DNA of 64,000 nt. Origin: JBHOQX01 sp042408595 (GTDB lineage Bacteria > Chloroflexota > Chloroflexia > Chloroflexales > Roseiflexaceae). Below the pieces are notes generated by a model. That model searched no databases. It worked only from the letters and a program-made list of their open reading frames with translations, and had not been told where the DNA came from. Below are positions 1-8,039 of this stretch, in pieces. How positions within the stretch are numbered: position 1 is the first letter of the stretch; every line of letters begins with the position of its first letter. Both the position numbers and the translations under genes were made by a program. The DNA lies in contig JBHOQX010000129.1 of NCBI GenBank assembly GCA_042408595.1, positions 1 through 64,000 on the forward strand. The letters run 5' to 3'.

Positions 1-129
1 TTAAGCACGTGTCGCGCCATTCTGGTGCGCTACGACAAGAAAGCATCGAACTACCTCGGGCTGCTCAAGCTCGCGGGTGCCTTGATTTGGTATCGCCGCT
101 CCGTTCGTCTGGCGGCAACAGAGTTTTGA
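1..129 (+). mobile_element. IS5-type transposase, C-terminal end (cut by window start)
   Basis: The plus frame from base 1 is open for 42 codons and ends at TGA 127-129. It contains ILVRYDKKASNYLGLLKLA followed by LIWYRR, the typical last segment of IS5-superfamily DDE transposases (the end of the RNase H-like fold). The rest lies outside the window, so it cannot be told whether the transposase is intact. About 10 bases after the stop, an imperfect palindrome (131-153) leads into a 131-bp inverted-repeat element, which may hold the insertion-sequence end. Family assignment is from motif memory. Confidence 0.7.
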
Positions 130-140
130 GATAGTTTCTA

Positions 141-271
141 AGAAGCTGTCTGCACCCTGCTCAGGGGGGTGTTGGGGGCCGCCGGCCCCAGAAGACTTCC
201 CACCGCGCGGCGGAACCCCAGGAATCGTGGCAGGCGCAGCCCGCCCAACCTCCCCGTTGCAGACAGCTTCT
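141..271 (+). repeat. Family A palindromic element, copy A1
   Basis: A 131-bp segment bounded by perfect 13-bp inverted repeats, AGAAGCTGTCTGC at 141-153 and GCAGACAGCTTCT at 259-271. Its interior contains GTGTTGGGGGCCGCC, a CCGCGCGGCGGAA block and CGCAGCCCGCCC followed by CCTCCCCG. Related sequences occur near 18.2 kb (opposite strand), 50.7 kb and, more diverged, 6.7 kb. It has no coding capacity. The arrangement looks like a small non-autonomous element, here right beside a transposase end. The 108-codon antisense frame over it is not a gene. Confidence 0.65.
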
Positions 272-330
272 AACCGTCTGACCGTCTGGCTCCTGGCTCT
301 TCCCTTCCCTCGGCTTTCAGGAGGCACCTG

Positions 331-783
331 ATGAAACGCACATGGTTCGAAGACTACGCGGTCGGGGAGACGTTCATCACGCCCGGGCGCACCGTCACCG
401 AGGCGGATGTCGGAGCGTTCGCCGGGCTAACGGGCGACTACAACCGGCTGCATACCGACGCGGAGTACATGCGCACCTCGATCTACGGCGGACGGATCGC
501 TCACGGCCTGTTGGGGCTGTCGTTCGCCAATGGGCTGAAGTACCGCACCGACATGGACCCGGACGGCGTGCTGGCGTTCCTCGGCCTCACCTGGTCGTTC
601 GTCGCGCCGATCCGCTTCGGCGACACAATCCACGCCGTGCTGCGGGTCGAGTCGCTGCGCGAGACGAGCAAGCCGGATCGCGGCGTGATGGTGCAGGCCG
701 TCGAGCTGCGCAACCAGCGCGGCGAGGTGGTGCAGCGCGGCGAGTTCACGATGCTGCTACGGCGGCGTCCGGCGGGCGGATGA
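331..783 (+). CDS. MaoC-like dehydratase/hotdog-fold protein
   Basis: 150 residues. The N-terminal FEDYAVGETF block, then GLTGDYNRLHTD and GGRIAHGLLGLS, are the hallmarks of MaoC/R-hydratase hotdog proteins; D and H in the DYNRLH segment correspond to the catalytic dyad of the family. Such proteins hydrate enoyl-CoA or act in side branches of acyl-CoA catabolism; the substrate cannot be read here. The start is supported by AGGAGG six bases upstream of ATG. The last 38 bases overlap the end of the convergent CorC-like gene. It stands alone, with no acyl-CoA genes next to it, so the pathway is open. Confidence 0.85.
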   Translation: MKRTWFEDYAVGETFITPGRTVTEADVGAFAGLTGDYNRLHTDAEYMRTSIYGGRIAHGLLGLSFANGLKYRTDMDPDGVLAFLGLTWSFVAPIRFGDTIHAVLRVESLRETSKPDRGVMVQAVELRNQRGEVVQRGEFTMLLRRRPAGG

Positions 784-2062
784 GCAGCTTGTCGATCCGC
801 CGCCCGTCCATGTCCATCACCTCGAGCGTGTAACCGGCCCATGTCACGCGCTCGCCCGGACGCGGAATGCGGCCAAAGAGCGCCAACGCCAGCCCAGCGA
901 CCGTCTCGAAGCCATGGGCGCGCAACTCCTCATCTGGCTCGGGCAGGCCCAAGCGCGCACGCGCGTCGTCGAACGACAGCAGGCCATCCACCAGCAGGCT
1001 CCCGTCATCCCGCCGGACGATCGCCTCCTCCCGCTCGTCGTATTCGTCCTCGATCTCGCCGACCAGCGCCTCCAGAATATCTTCCATGGATACAATGCCG
1101 GCGACCTGGCCGTATTCGTCCAGCACGATGGCGAGCGCGCTGCGCTGCTGGCGCAGCACCTGAAAGGCGGCGACGGCGCGCTGGCTCGCCGGCACGAAGA
1201 TCGCCGGGCGCAACAGCGGCGCCAGCCCACCGCGCAGATCGCCGGCGCGCAACAAATCCTTGGTGAACAGGATGCCGACGACATCGTCCAACTGGTTGCG
1301 GTAAACCGGGATCCGCGAGTAGCCGCTCTCCGCGACCACCCGCCGCACCTCCTCGGGAGGCGTGTCGATCGCCAGGGCGACCACCTGCGTCCGGGGCGTC
1401 ATCAGCGAGCGCACCGAGCGGTCGGTCAGGCGAAAGACGCTGGCGATCATCGCCTGCTCGCCCGGCTCGACCGTGCCGCCGGCCGCCCCCTCGCGCGCCA
1501 GGGCGATCACGTCGTCCTCGGTCACCGGGGCGACCGGCACGTTCTGCCGGCCAAGCAGCCACAGCACCAGGTCGCTGGATACGGCGAGAAAGGTGACGAA
1601 CGGGGCGGCAATGCGCGCCAGCACGCGCATCAGCGGGGCGACCCGGCAGGCCAGCCCTTCCGGGTTTTGCAGCGCCAGGCGCTTCGGCGTCAGCTCGCCG
1701 AACACGAGCGAAAGGTACGAAATGGCCAGCACGACCAGCGCCAGCGCGACCCCTTCCGCGTAGGGCCGGACGGCAGGGAGGGCCGCCGCCAGCGCCGCCG
1801 CCAGCGGGCGGGCCAGCCGCTCGCCGCCGAACGCCGCCGCCAGCGTGCCGATCAGCGTGATGCCGATCTGCACAGTCGAGAGGAAGCGGTCTGGCGCGCG
1901 GGCCAGCGCCAGCGCCGCCGCCGCACCGCGCACGCCATCGGCTGCCTGCTGCTCCAGGCGCCCTTTGCGCGCCGAGACCACCGCCAGCTCCGAAGCGGCG
2001 AAGAGGCCATTGGCTAGAATCAACAAAAAAATGAGCGCTGCTTCAAGAAGTAGGATCTCCAT
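746..2062 (-). CDS. CorC/HlyC family membrane protein (DUF21-CBS-CBS-CorC_HlyC)
   Basis: 438 residues. Residues 1-200 form the DUF21 membrane domain with about four hydrophobic segments, including LGEL-type FGELTPKRLAL. Two CBS repeats follow (around MTPRTQVVALAID and SRIPVYRNQLDDVVGILFTKDLL), then a C-terminal transporter-associated domain with DGLLSFDD. Family members act in Mg/Co efflux or membrane homeostasis; the CBS pair normally senses adenine nucleotides. GGAGG lies 8 bases before ATG. The order of domains and the length are normal. It is divergent from the histidine kinase gene and overlaps maoC tail-to-tail. Confidence 0.9.
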   Translation of the reverse strand: MEILLLEAALIFLLILANGLFAASELAVVSARKGRLEQQAADGVRGAAAALALARAPDRFLSTVQIGITLIGTLAAAFGGERLARPLAAALAAALPAVRPYAEGVALALVVLAISYLSLVFGELTPKRLALQNPEGLACRVAPLMRVLARIAAPFVTFLAVSSDLVLWLLGRQNVPVAPVTEDDVIALAREGAAGGTVEPGEQAMIASVFRLTDRSVRSLMTPRTQVVALAIDTPPEEVRRVVAESGYSRIPVYRNQLDDVVGILFTKDLLRAGDLRGGLAPLLRPAIFVPASQRAVAAFQVLRQQRSALAIVLDEYGQVAGIVSMEDILEALVGEIEDEYDEREEAIVRRDDGSLLVDGLLSFDDARARLGLPEPDEELRAHGFETVAGLALALFGRIPRPGERVTWAGYTLEVMDMDGRRIDKLLIRPPDAAVAAS

Positions 2063-2210
2063 CGTCGCGTCCTCCGCTCTCGGTGCTGGCCGTTAGTGTA
2101 ACGCTCGCCCGAAGTGGCTGTCAACTGCGCACGTTCAGCCGAATCTGCGGTATACTACCTGTGCGTGACAGCGCCATGCGCCGCCCCTCAAGTGCGGCCA
2201 CATACGAGCG

Positions 2211-4097
2211 ATGCCAGATCGACCTGCAATCCGCGCGGCCTACCGGCGCTTGTTGGTCCCCCGTCCGCGGAACGATCTCCAGACGGTTCAGCGCATCCTC
2301 GATGAGATCGGCGCGGCGACCACGCTCGACGACCTCCTCGAGCGTACAACGGATGTTCTGCACCGGACGTTCGGCAACCTGGCCACCTGTGTTTTCCAGA
2401 TCGCGCCAGACGGGCGCATGATCGTCACGCGCGCCATGCGCGCCGTAGCACCGCCACGCGGCGACATGTTCATCACCATCGATGCCGGGGTGATCGGCGC
2501 GGCGGCGCGCTCGGGGCGCACCGTGCTGGCGAACGATACCAGCGCCGATCCGCGCCATGTGCCGATGCCTGGCTGGGAGACCCGCGCCGAGCTGAGTGTG
2601 CCGGTGATCACCAGCCGTGGCATGTGGGGCGTGATCGACATGCAGTCCGCCCGGCGCGGCGCCTTTACGCCCCGCCGGGTGCGTCTGGTCGAGATCGTCG
2701 CCCGGCAGTTCGCGATCGCCGTGGAGAACGCCTCGCTGATCGACCAGGCGCGCGATCAGGCGCTGCTGCTGGCGCGGCGGGCGCGCGAGTTGACGCAGGT
2801 GTTAGCACTCAACAGCCGGCTGCGCGTTGGCAGCGACCTGACCGAGCTGCTCACCCAGATCGCCGAGGCGATCCGCGAGGTGATGGGCTACCGTGTGGTT
2901 GTTGTGAACCTGGTGGACGCCGCCGTCAACCGCGCCTGGGTAGCCGTGATCGACGGCGCGACCCCGGCAGAGCACGCCGCGCTCGACGGCGCGACCTATC
3001 GCTGGGATACGTTCTTCGGGGGTGATCCGACGCGATTTCGGGTGAGCGAGTCGTACTTTATCCCCGCCGAGGCCGGCGTCGACCCGGAAGGGCCGTCGGC
3101 GCGGCCGCCGCTGGACATCCGTGCGCCCGGCGAGTGGCAGGTGGACGACATGCTCCTCATTCCGATCATCAATCAGCGCGGCGAGACGCTCGGCGTCATC
3201 TCGGTGGACGATCCGTACGACCGGCGGCGGCCCGGCCTGGCGACGATCCAGGGCCTGGAGATTTTCGCGGCACAGGTCGCTGCGGCGATCGAGAACGCCC
3301 GGCTGTATGGTCAGATGCAGCAGGCGCTTGAAGAGACGCGCCAGGCGCAGGAGCAGCAGGCACGGCTCCTGGACGAAGTGCGGCGAACGCAGGCCGAGCT
3401 GATCACGGCCTCCAGGCTTGCGGCCGTCGGCACGCTGGCCGCGGGCGTCGCCCACGAGTTCAACAACCTGTTGGCTACCATGTACGGCTTCGCCGAGCTG
3501 GGGCTGTCCGGCGATGGGGCAGCCAAGGACGAGGCGCTGCAGGTCGTCCAGCGGGCCAGCCGGCGCGGGCAGGATATTACCCGGCAGCTGCTGACCTTCG
3601 CGCGCCACGAGCCCGGCTACCGCGAGCCGACCAAGCTGACGGATGTGGCCGAAGGCGCGCTCAAGCTCATCCACTGGGATCTCGCCCGGCTCGGGATCAC
3701 CATTCAGCGCGATTATCTGTCTGACGCGTGGGTGATGGCCGATGCCGGGCAACTCATGCAGGTGGTGCTCAATCTGTTGACGAATGCCCGCGACGCGATG
3801 GTCGGCGCGGGTGGAACTCTGACGATCGCCACGCGTGACACCGAGCAGTGGGCCGAGCTCGCCGTCGGAGACACCGGCTGCGGCATCCCGCCCGAGCTGC
3901 TCGGCAAAATCTTCGAACCGTTCGTGACGACCAAAGGCGCGCTCGGCGGCGGGACGCTCGGCGGCACCGGCCTCGGGCTCTCCGTCTCGTACGGCATCGT
4001 GCAGGGGCACCGCGGGCAGTTGCTGGTCGAAAGCGAGGTGGGCCGCGGCAGTCGCTTCATTGTGCGCCTGCCCCGCGGCGAAACGGCGAGCGGGTGA
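2211..4097 (+). CDS. Sensor histidine kinase, GAF-GAF-HisKA-HATPase
   Basis: 628 residues with no clear membrane segment, so likely cytosolic. Two GAF domains span about residues 20-175 and 200-370, a short coiled coil follows, then the HisKA box GVAHEFNNLLATMYG with phospho-acceptor H415, and an HATPase domain with N-box LNLLTNARDAM, G1 VGDTGCGIP and G2 GGTGLGLSVSYG. The HEFNN form of the H-box is typical of PAS/GAF kinases of the HisKA type. There is no receiver domain and no response regulator nearby, so it is an orphan kinase. TATACT at 2151-2156 could be its -10 box but lacks a good -35. The Shine-Dalgarno match is poor, so the start is tentative. Confidence 0.88.
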   Translation: MPDRPAIRAAYRRLLVPRPRNDLQTVQRILDEIGAATTLDDLLERTTDVLHRTFGNLATCVFQIAPDGRMIVTRAMRAVAPPRGDMFITIDAGVIGAAARSGRTVLANDTSADPRHVPMPGWETRAELSVPVITSRGMWGVIDMQSARRGAFTPRRVRLVEIVARQFAIAVENASLIDQARDQALLLARRARELTQVLALNSRLRVGSDLTELLTQIAEAIREVMGYRVVVVNLVDAAVNRAWVAVIDGATPAEHAALDGATYRWDTFFGGDPTRFRVSESYFIPAEAGVDPEGPSARPPLDIRAPGEWQVDDMLLIPIINQRGETLGVISVDDPYDRRRPGLATIQGLEIFAAQVAAAIENARLYGQMQQALEETRQAQEQQARLLDEVRRTQAELITASRLAAVGTLAAGVAHEFNNLLATMYGFAELGLSGDGAAKDEALQVVQRASRRGQDITRQLLTFARHEPGYREPTKLTDVAEGALKLIHWDLARLGITIQRDYLSDAWVMADAGQLMQVVLNLLTNARDAMVGAGGTLTIATRDTEQWAELAVGDTGCGIPPELLGKIFEPFVTTKGALGGGTLGGTGLGLSVSYGIVQGHRGQLLVESEVGRGSRFIVRLPRGETASG

Positions 4098-4118
4098 TGA
4101 GCCGCGGCGTGCCCTTCC

Positions 4119-5042
4119 TCAGCGTCGCAGCGGCTCCAGGGCGCGCGCCAGCGCCTCCAGCCCGGCCAGGTCGTCTAGCGCCAGCCACTGGAGCATCACC
4201 CGCTGCACGCCGGCCGCTTCCAGCGCCGCCAGTTGCTCGCGCACCGCGGCGCCGTCGCCGACCACCATGCCGCGCGCTCGCAGCTCGTCTGGCGTCTGGC
4301 CGTGCGCCGCGGCCGCCTGCTCCACCGCCGCGCGGCGTTCGTCGAAGACGATGCCGGTCATCAGCGTGCGGCGCACCGCATGCGGCGGGCGGCCCTGCTC
4401 CGCCAGCAGGCGGTCGAGCCTGGCGGAGCGCGCCGCGAAGCGCTCCGGCGTTAGGAAGACGCCGTTCCACTCGTCGGCGTAGCGGGCGACCAGCGGCAGC
4501 GTCCGGTGCTCGCCGTTCCCGCCGATCACGATCGGCGGGCCGCCAGGGCGCCGCGGGCGCGGCAGGAGCCGGGCCCCACGGAGCTGGTAGTAGTCGCCCT
4601 GCAGATCGACCGGACCATCGGCGCGGAGCAGCCGCGTCACCACCTCCAGCCCTTCGGCGAAGCGGGCGAAGCGTGGCCCGGTATCCAGCAAGTGGTAGCC
4701 GAACATGGTGTGCTCGCGCTCGTTCCAGCCGGCGCCCAGGCCGAGATGCAGCCGCCCGCCGGAGAGATCGTCCACCGCGGCGGCCATGCGTGCGGTCATT
4801 ACCGGGTCGCGGAACGAGACGGGCGAGACGAGCGGGCCGAAATCGATGCGGCGGGTGTGGCTGGCCAGCCAGGCGAGCGAGACCCATAGCTCCAGCGAAT
4901 CGTGGTCGGGCGGTGCGGGATCGACGAAATGGTCCGAGCGGTACAGCCCGGCGAAGCCGAGCTCCTCGGCGGCGCGTGCCAGCCGCTCCAGTCGCGCCCA
5001 GTTCAGCCCCTGCTGGCCTTCCAGCATGATCGCCACATCCAT
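4119..5042 (-). CDS. LLM-class (F420-dependent type) oxidoreductase
   Basis: 307 residues with the luciferase-like TIM-barrel pattern: GLYRSDHFVDP near the N-terminus, RIDFGPLVSPVSFRDP, GRLHLGLGAGWNEREH and PPIVIGGNGEHRTLPLVARYAD. The last two are the flavin/F420 cofactor and substrate loop regions typical of LLM enzymes. The cofactor (F420 or FMN) is inferred, not proven. GAGGAG lies 9 bases before ATG 5042; a GTG at 5045 is 6 bases from it and could be used instead. It lies downstream of mgtC on the same strand with a family B repeat in the gap. Confidence 0.85.
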   Translation of the reverse strand: MDVAIMLEGQQGLNWARLERLARAAEELGFAGLYRSDHFVDPAPPDHDSLELWVSLAWLASHTRRIDFGPLVSPVSFRDPVMTARMAAAVDDLSGGRLHLGLGAGWNEREHTMFGYHLLDTGPRFARFAEGLEVVTRLLRADGPVDLQGDYYQLRGARLLPRPRRPGGPPIVIGGNGEHRTLPLVARYADEWNGVFLTPERFAARSARLDRLLAEQGRPPHAVRRTLMTGIVFDERRAAVEQAAAAHGQTPDELRARGMVVGDGAAVREQLAALEAAGVQRVMLQWLALDDLAGLEALARALEPLRR

Positions 5043-5067
5043 CACGAAATACTCCTCGAAGTGATCT

Positions 5068-5114
5068 CGGCGGGGCTGCGCCCCGCCAAACCTCCCCGCC
5101 GCATACGTCCTGTC
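5068..5114 (+). repeat. Family B palindromic element, copy B1 (half)
   Basis: Contains a GC-rich palindrome, GGCGGGGCTGCGCCCCGCC, followed by AAACCTCCCCGCCGC and the end motif ACGTCCTGTC. The same run of blocks occurs near 39.3, 42.5 and 56.4 kb. Only the right half is recognisable here. It fills the gap between mgtC and the LLM gene and could form a transcript hairpin. Confidence 0.6.
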
Positions 5115-5116
5115 TA

Positions 5117-5620
5117 TCAGAGGTGATCCGCGCCCGAACCGGTGGTGCCTGCCGAACGGCGGCGGCCATCCACCGGGATGTGCTGCACCACCCGCAGGAT
5201 GAGAAACGCCAGCACGACCGCGCCGGCCGCGACGATGTAGCGATCCAGGCCGACAGCGATGCCCACCGCCGCCGTCACCCAGATCGAGGCGGCGGTCGTC
5301 AGCCCCTTCACTCGTTGCTGTTGCCCGCTGACAAAGACGGTTCCGGCGCCCAGCACGCTGATGCCGGTCACGATCGCCGTGACGGTGCTCAGCGGCTCGA
5401 TCTGCAGCCGATAGTTTCCGGGAGGTGGCGGCGGCGCAAGGGCCGGGAACTCGAGCGCGAAGATTGCGCCGAACGAGACGAACAGCGCCGCGCCCATCGC
5501 GACGAGCATGTGGGTGCGCAGCCCGGCTGCCTTGCCGGTCGCCTCGCGCTCATAGCCGATCACCCCACCCAGCAGCGCGGCGACAAGCAGCCGCAGCAGA
5601 ATCCAGAGTTGAGCTTCCAT
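5117..5620 (-). CDS. MgtC/SapB family membrane protein
   Basis: 167 residues from the ATG at 5620, chosen because AAGGAG lies 8 bases upstream; the frame is open 13 codons further but without signal. Four or five hydrophobic helices are visible, with LLGGVIGYEREATGKAAGLRTHMLV, the signature of the MgtC membrane domain (GxxIGxERE and RTH). The C-terminus is short, lacking the ACT-like cytosolic domain found in longer MgtC proteins. The family is linked to magnesium homeostasis and envelope stress. Confidence 0.88.
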   Translation of the reverse strand: MEAQLWILLRLLVAALLGGVIGYEREATGKAAGLRTHMLVAMGAALFVSFGAIFALEFPALAPPPPPGNYRLQIEPLSTVTAIVTGISVLGAGTVFVSGQQQRVKGLTTAASIWVTAAVGIAVGLDRYIVAAGAVVLAFLILRVVQHIPVDGRRRSAGTTGSGADHL

Positions 5621-5743
5621 CGCGCACTCCTTCAGGCGGCATATGCTGCCGCGTGCCACAGAAAACGCCTCGCGGCCGTTTGACCTCCATTCCCGGGTGC
5701 GGCCGCGAAATGTGCATCAGTGTACACCATCCAGCCAACAGCA

Positions 5744-5777
5744 CACACCGCGCGCGGCTCGCGCCACACGCGGTGTG
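5744..5777 (-). terminator. GC-rich hairpin after the SDR pseudogene
   Basis: CACACCGCG (5744-5752) pairs with CGCGGTGTG (5769-5777) across a 16-base loop. It lies directly past the 3' end of the decayed SDR gene and upstream of mgtC on the same strand. There is no clear U-run, so terminator activity is only suggested. Confidence 0.35.
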
Positions 5778-5810
5778 CGTGCAGAAACGGCGGCGTCCGC
5801 GCGGCACCGT

Positions 5811-6672
5811 TCAGGCGGCGGCTGTCTCCTCGTCGAGCAGCGTCAGCACCTCGCCGGTGATCTCGTTCGAATCCGCCTCCGAGGCGAAGAACAGATACGC
5901 CGGCGCGATCCCCTCCGGCTGGGCCGGGCGCTTCATGGGCGGCTGCCAGCCGACATCGCGGCCGCCGCCGGCACCTTGTCCGGCGGGTTCAGCGGCGTCC
6001 AGACCGGCCCTGGCGCGACACAATTGACACGGATGCCCTTCGCGACCAGGTTCTGCGCAGGCGATTTGGTGCAGGGGTGGAACGCCCCTTGGTCGCCGCG
6101 TGATCGAGCAGTTCTTTGCTCCGCTCCAGCCCGATGGTCGGACCTGACCGCCGCGCCGGACTGGCGGTGCGGCAGCGCGGCGTTCGCCGGGCGGAAGTAG
6201 CCGTAGATATTGGTCTTGAACGTCTGGTCCCACTGTTCGTCGGTCAACGCTTCCAGCCCGGGCTGGTGCTGCTGGAAGGCGGCGTTGTTGACCAGAATCC
6301 AGAATATCGAGGCGGCCGCATTCGCGCACGGTCTGCTCCACTGCCGCGCGGCAGAAGTCCGGCTCGGTCACATCGGCGGGGATGCGCAGCGCGCGCCGCC
6401 CCTCGGCCGCGACCGCGTGGCGCGTCTCCTCGGCATCCGGCTGCTCGAGGCAGGTAGACGTTCGCCACGTCCGCACCTTTGCGGGCGCACAGCACCGCCC
6501 GGCCGATGCCCGAGTCGCCGCCGGTGATCAGGGCGACTTCGCCTTCGAGCTTGTCCGAACCGCGGTAGCGCGGCGCCTGGTAGCGCGGGCGCGGATCCAA
6601 CTCGGACTCGATCCCCGGCTTTTCCTGATGCTGCTTCGGAAAGGACGGCTTCGGCTGCTCCATGGTGCTCAT
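5811..6672 (-). pseudogene. Short-chain dehydrogenase (general stress protein 39 type), multiply frameshifted
   Basis: The protein can be followed only by switching frames. The first frame gives the N-terminus with PRYQAPRYRGSDKLEGEVALITGGDSGIGRAV; a second gives AEETRHAVAAEGRRALRIP; the first shows a shifted VNNAA region; a third gives LTDEQWDQTFKTNIYGYF and later NLVAKGIRVNCVAPGPVWTPL; the second frame returns for RPAQPEGIAPAYLFFASEADSNEITGEVL. At least four or five indels are needed, plus a small in-frame loss after GIGRAV and loss of the Tyr-x3-Lys region. Both neighbours are intact, so sequencing error is an unlikely explanation. The ancestral protein was a classical NAD(P)-binding SDR with the N-terminal extension of the YdaD/YhxC group. 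Confidence 0.85.
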
Positions 6673-6685
6673 ACCTCCGTCTCCT

Positions 6686-6838
6686 CAGAGGCTGCCTGCA
6701 ACGCTTCCAGCAGCGGCAGTGGGGCCGCAGGCTCCGAAAGACATCCCGCCGCCGCGCGGAAGGGAACTCAGCCGCCGGCCGCGTGGCGAGTCCAAGAACC
6801 CTGGAGGGCGGCGTCCGCCAACCATCCCGTTGTGAACC
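6686..6838 (+). repeat. Diverged family A element, copy A2
   Basis: Starts with CAGAGGCTGCCTGC, has a CCGCCGCGCGGAAGGGAAC block in the middle and ends near CCAACCATCCCGTTG, following the block order of copy A1 with many substitutions. It lies between the SDR pseudogene and the intact SDR gene. Confidence 0.35.
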
Positions 6839-6935
6839 TGGCGCCGTCGCAGCTCCCAGGCACGCGCGGCGGCCATCAGGCAGATGTGGCGGCGGGGCGC
6901 CAAGCCCCGGCGGCTCAGCCGCGGCACGGCACGCG

Positions 6936-7718
6936 CTACCCCCGGAGCAGCGACTCCGCTCCGTCGATCCAGATCTCGGTGCCGGTGATGTGCCGCGCCG
7001 CGTCCGAAACGAGAAAACGCACCAACTCCGCCACGTCCTCCGCGCGGCCCGGTTTGCCGTGCGTCAGCGGCTGCGAGCCCTCCGGGTATTCGACCGGGAT
7101 CTGCACCGACTCGAGATCGCGGCGCTCGGTGTTCTCGTCGATATTGGTCTCGATCGCGCCCGGACAGATGACGTTGACACGCACGCCGGACTCGGCCAGC
7201 TCCAGCGCCAGCATTTTGGTGAAGGCCACCTGCGCGGCCTTCGTGCAGGAGTAGGCGGTCGCGCCGGTGTTGCTGAAGATGCGCGTGCCGTTTACCGACG
7301 ATGTCACGATCACCGCGCCGCCGCGCTGTTTGAGATACGGCACGGCGTACTTGATCGTCAAAAAGGTGCCGGTCAGGTTGATTCGAAGGGTCTCCTCCCA
7401 TTCCTCCGGCTTCAACGCCTCGATCGGCGCCCAGACGCCGTTGATCCCCGCGTTTGCGAAGACGATGTCGAGGCGGCCCCAGCGCCCGACGATCTCGCTG
7501 GCCGCCCGCTCCATATCCTGCGGCCTGGAAACATCGGCGACGACCGGGATCGCTTCGCCGCCCGCCGCCTGGATGCGCGCGACGGTCTCCTGCAACTCCT
7601 CCTCCCCGCGGCCTACCGCGCCGATCCGCACCCCATCGCGCGCGAGCCGCAGCGCGGCCGCCTGCCCGATGCCGGAGCCCGCGCCGGTGATCATCGCAAC
7701 CTGTCCTTGCAACGCCAT
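6936..7718 (-). CDS. SDR family NAD(P)-dependent oxidoreductase
   Basis: 260 residues from ATG 7718, with GGGAG about 7 bases upstream; the frame runs further only as the antisense shadow of the next gene. It is a classical SDR: TGAGSGIG cofactor motif near residue 13, DVSRPQDM, FANAGING (NAG), catalytic Ser in VTSSVNG, YSCTKAAQ (Tyr-x3-Lys), then CPGAIETNI. The C-terminal GTEIWIDGAESLLRG is normal for the fold. Substrate unknown. It is intact, unlike the SDR relative just downstream. Confidence 0.92.
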   Translation of the reverse strand: MALQGQVAMITGAGSGIGQAAALRLARDGVRIGAVGRGEEELQETVARIQAAGGEAIPVVADVSRPQDMERAASEIVGRWGRLDIVFANAGINGVWAPIEALKPEEWEETLRINLTGTFLTIKYAVPYLKQRGGAVIVTSSVNGTRIFSNTGATAYSCTKAAQVAFTKMLALELAESGVRVNVICPGAIETNIDENTERRDLESVQIPVEYPEGSQPLTHGKPGRAEDVAELVRFLVSDAARHITGTEIWIDGAESLLRG

Positions 7719-8039
7719 GGCCTCGCTCCCTTGGCACTTCATGCAGATGCGGGAACGCTGGGGCGCGGCAGCACCGCCGCCTGCCCGGTTCGGTTCTTGC
7801 CCGCGTGCGGCGGGGAAGCAGAGGGGGCAGGCTGGGGGTGTCCTGATGCCGCTCGCGTCGAACGGCGCCACGCCCGGGACGCTCAACCATGAGCAAGGGG
7901 TGTGCCAGAATGGCGGCCCTTGCGGCAGTGTGGGCGTCGTTCTGGCGGGTTTGCCGCGTACGGGCCGGGCGCAGTGGCCGGCCGGCAGCAGGCGTGGTAA
8001 GCTACACATGGCAAGCCACAGTGTGGAAAGGGGAGCGCG
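7719..8039. other. Spacer between divergent SDR and LLM genes
   Basis: 321 bases carrying the upstream regions of two divergent genes. Only ribosome binding sites at both edges are convincing. TAAGCT near 8000 could be a -10 for the LLM gene, but no matching -35 is visible. No repeat element, hairpin of note or small gene was recognised. Confidence 0.5.

Noticed and set aside
1..327. 108-codon minus-strand frame at the window start
   Set aside because: It runs antisense through the transposase end and the inverted-repeat element; composition is low complexity and no family is recognisable.
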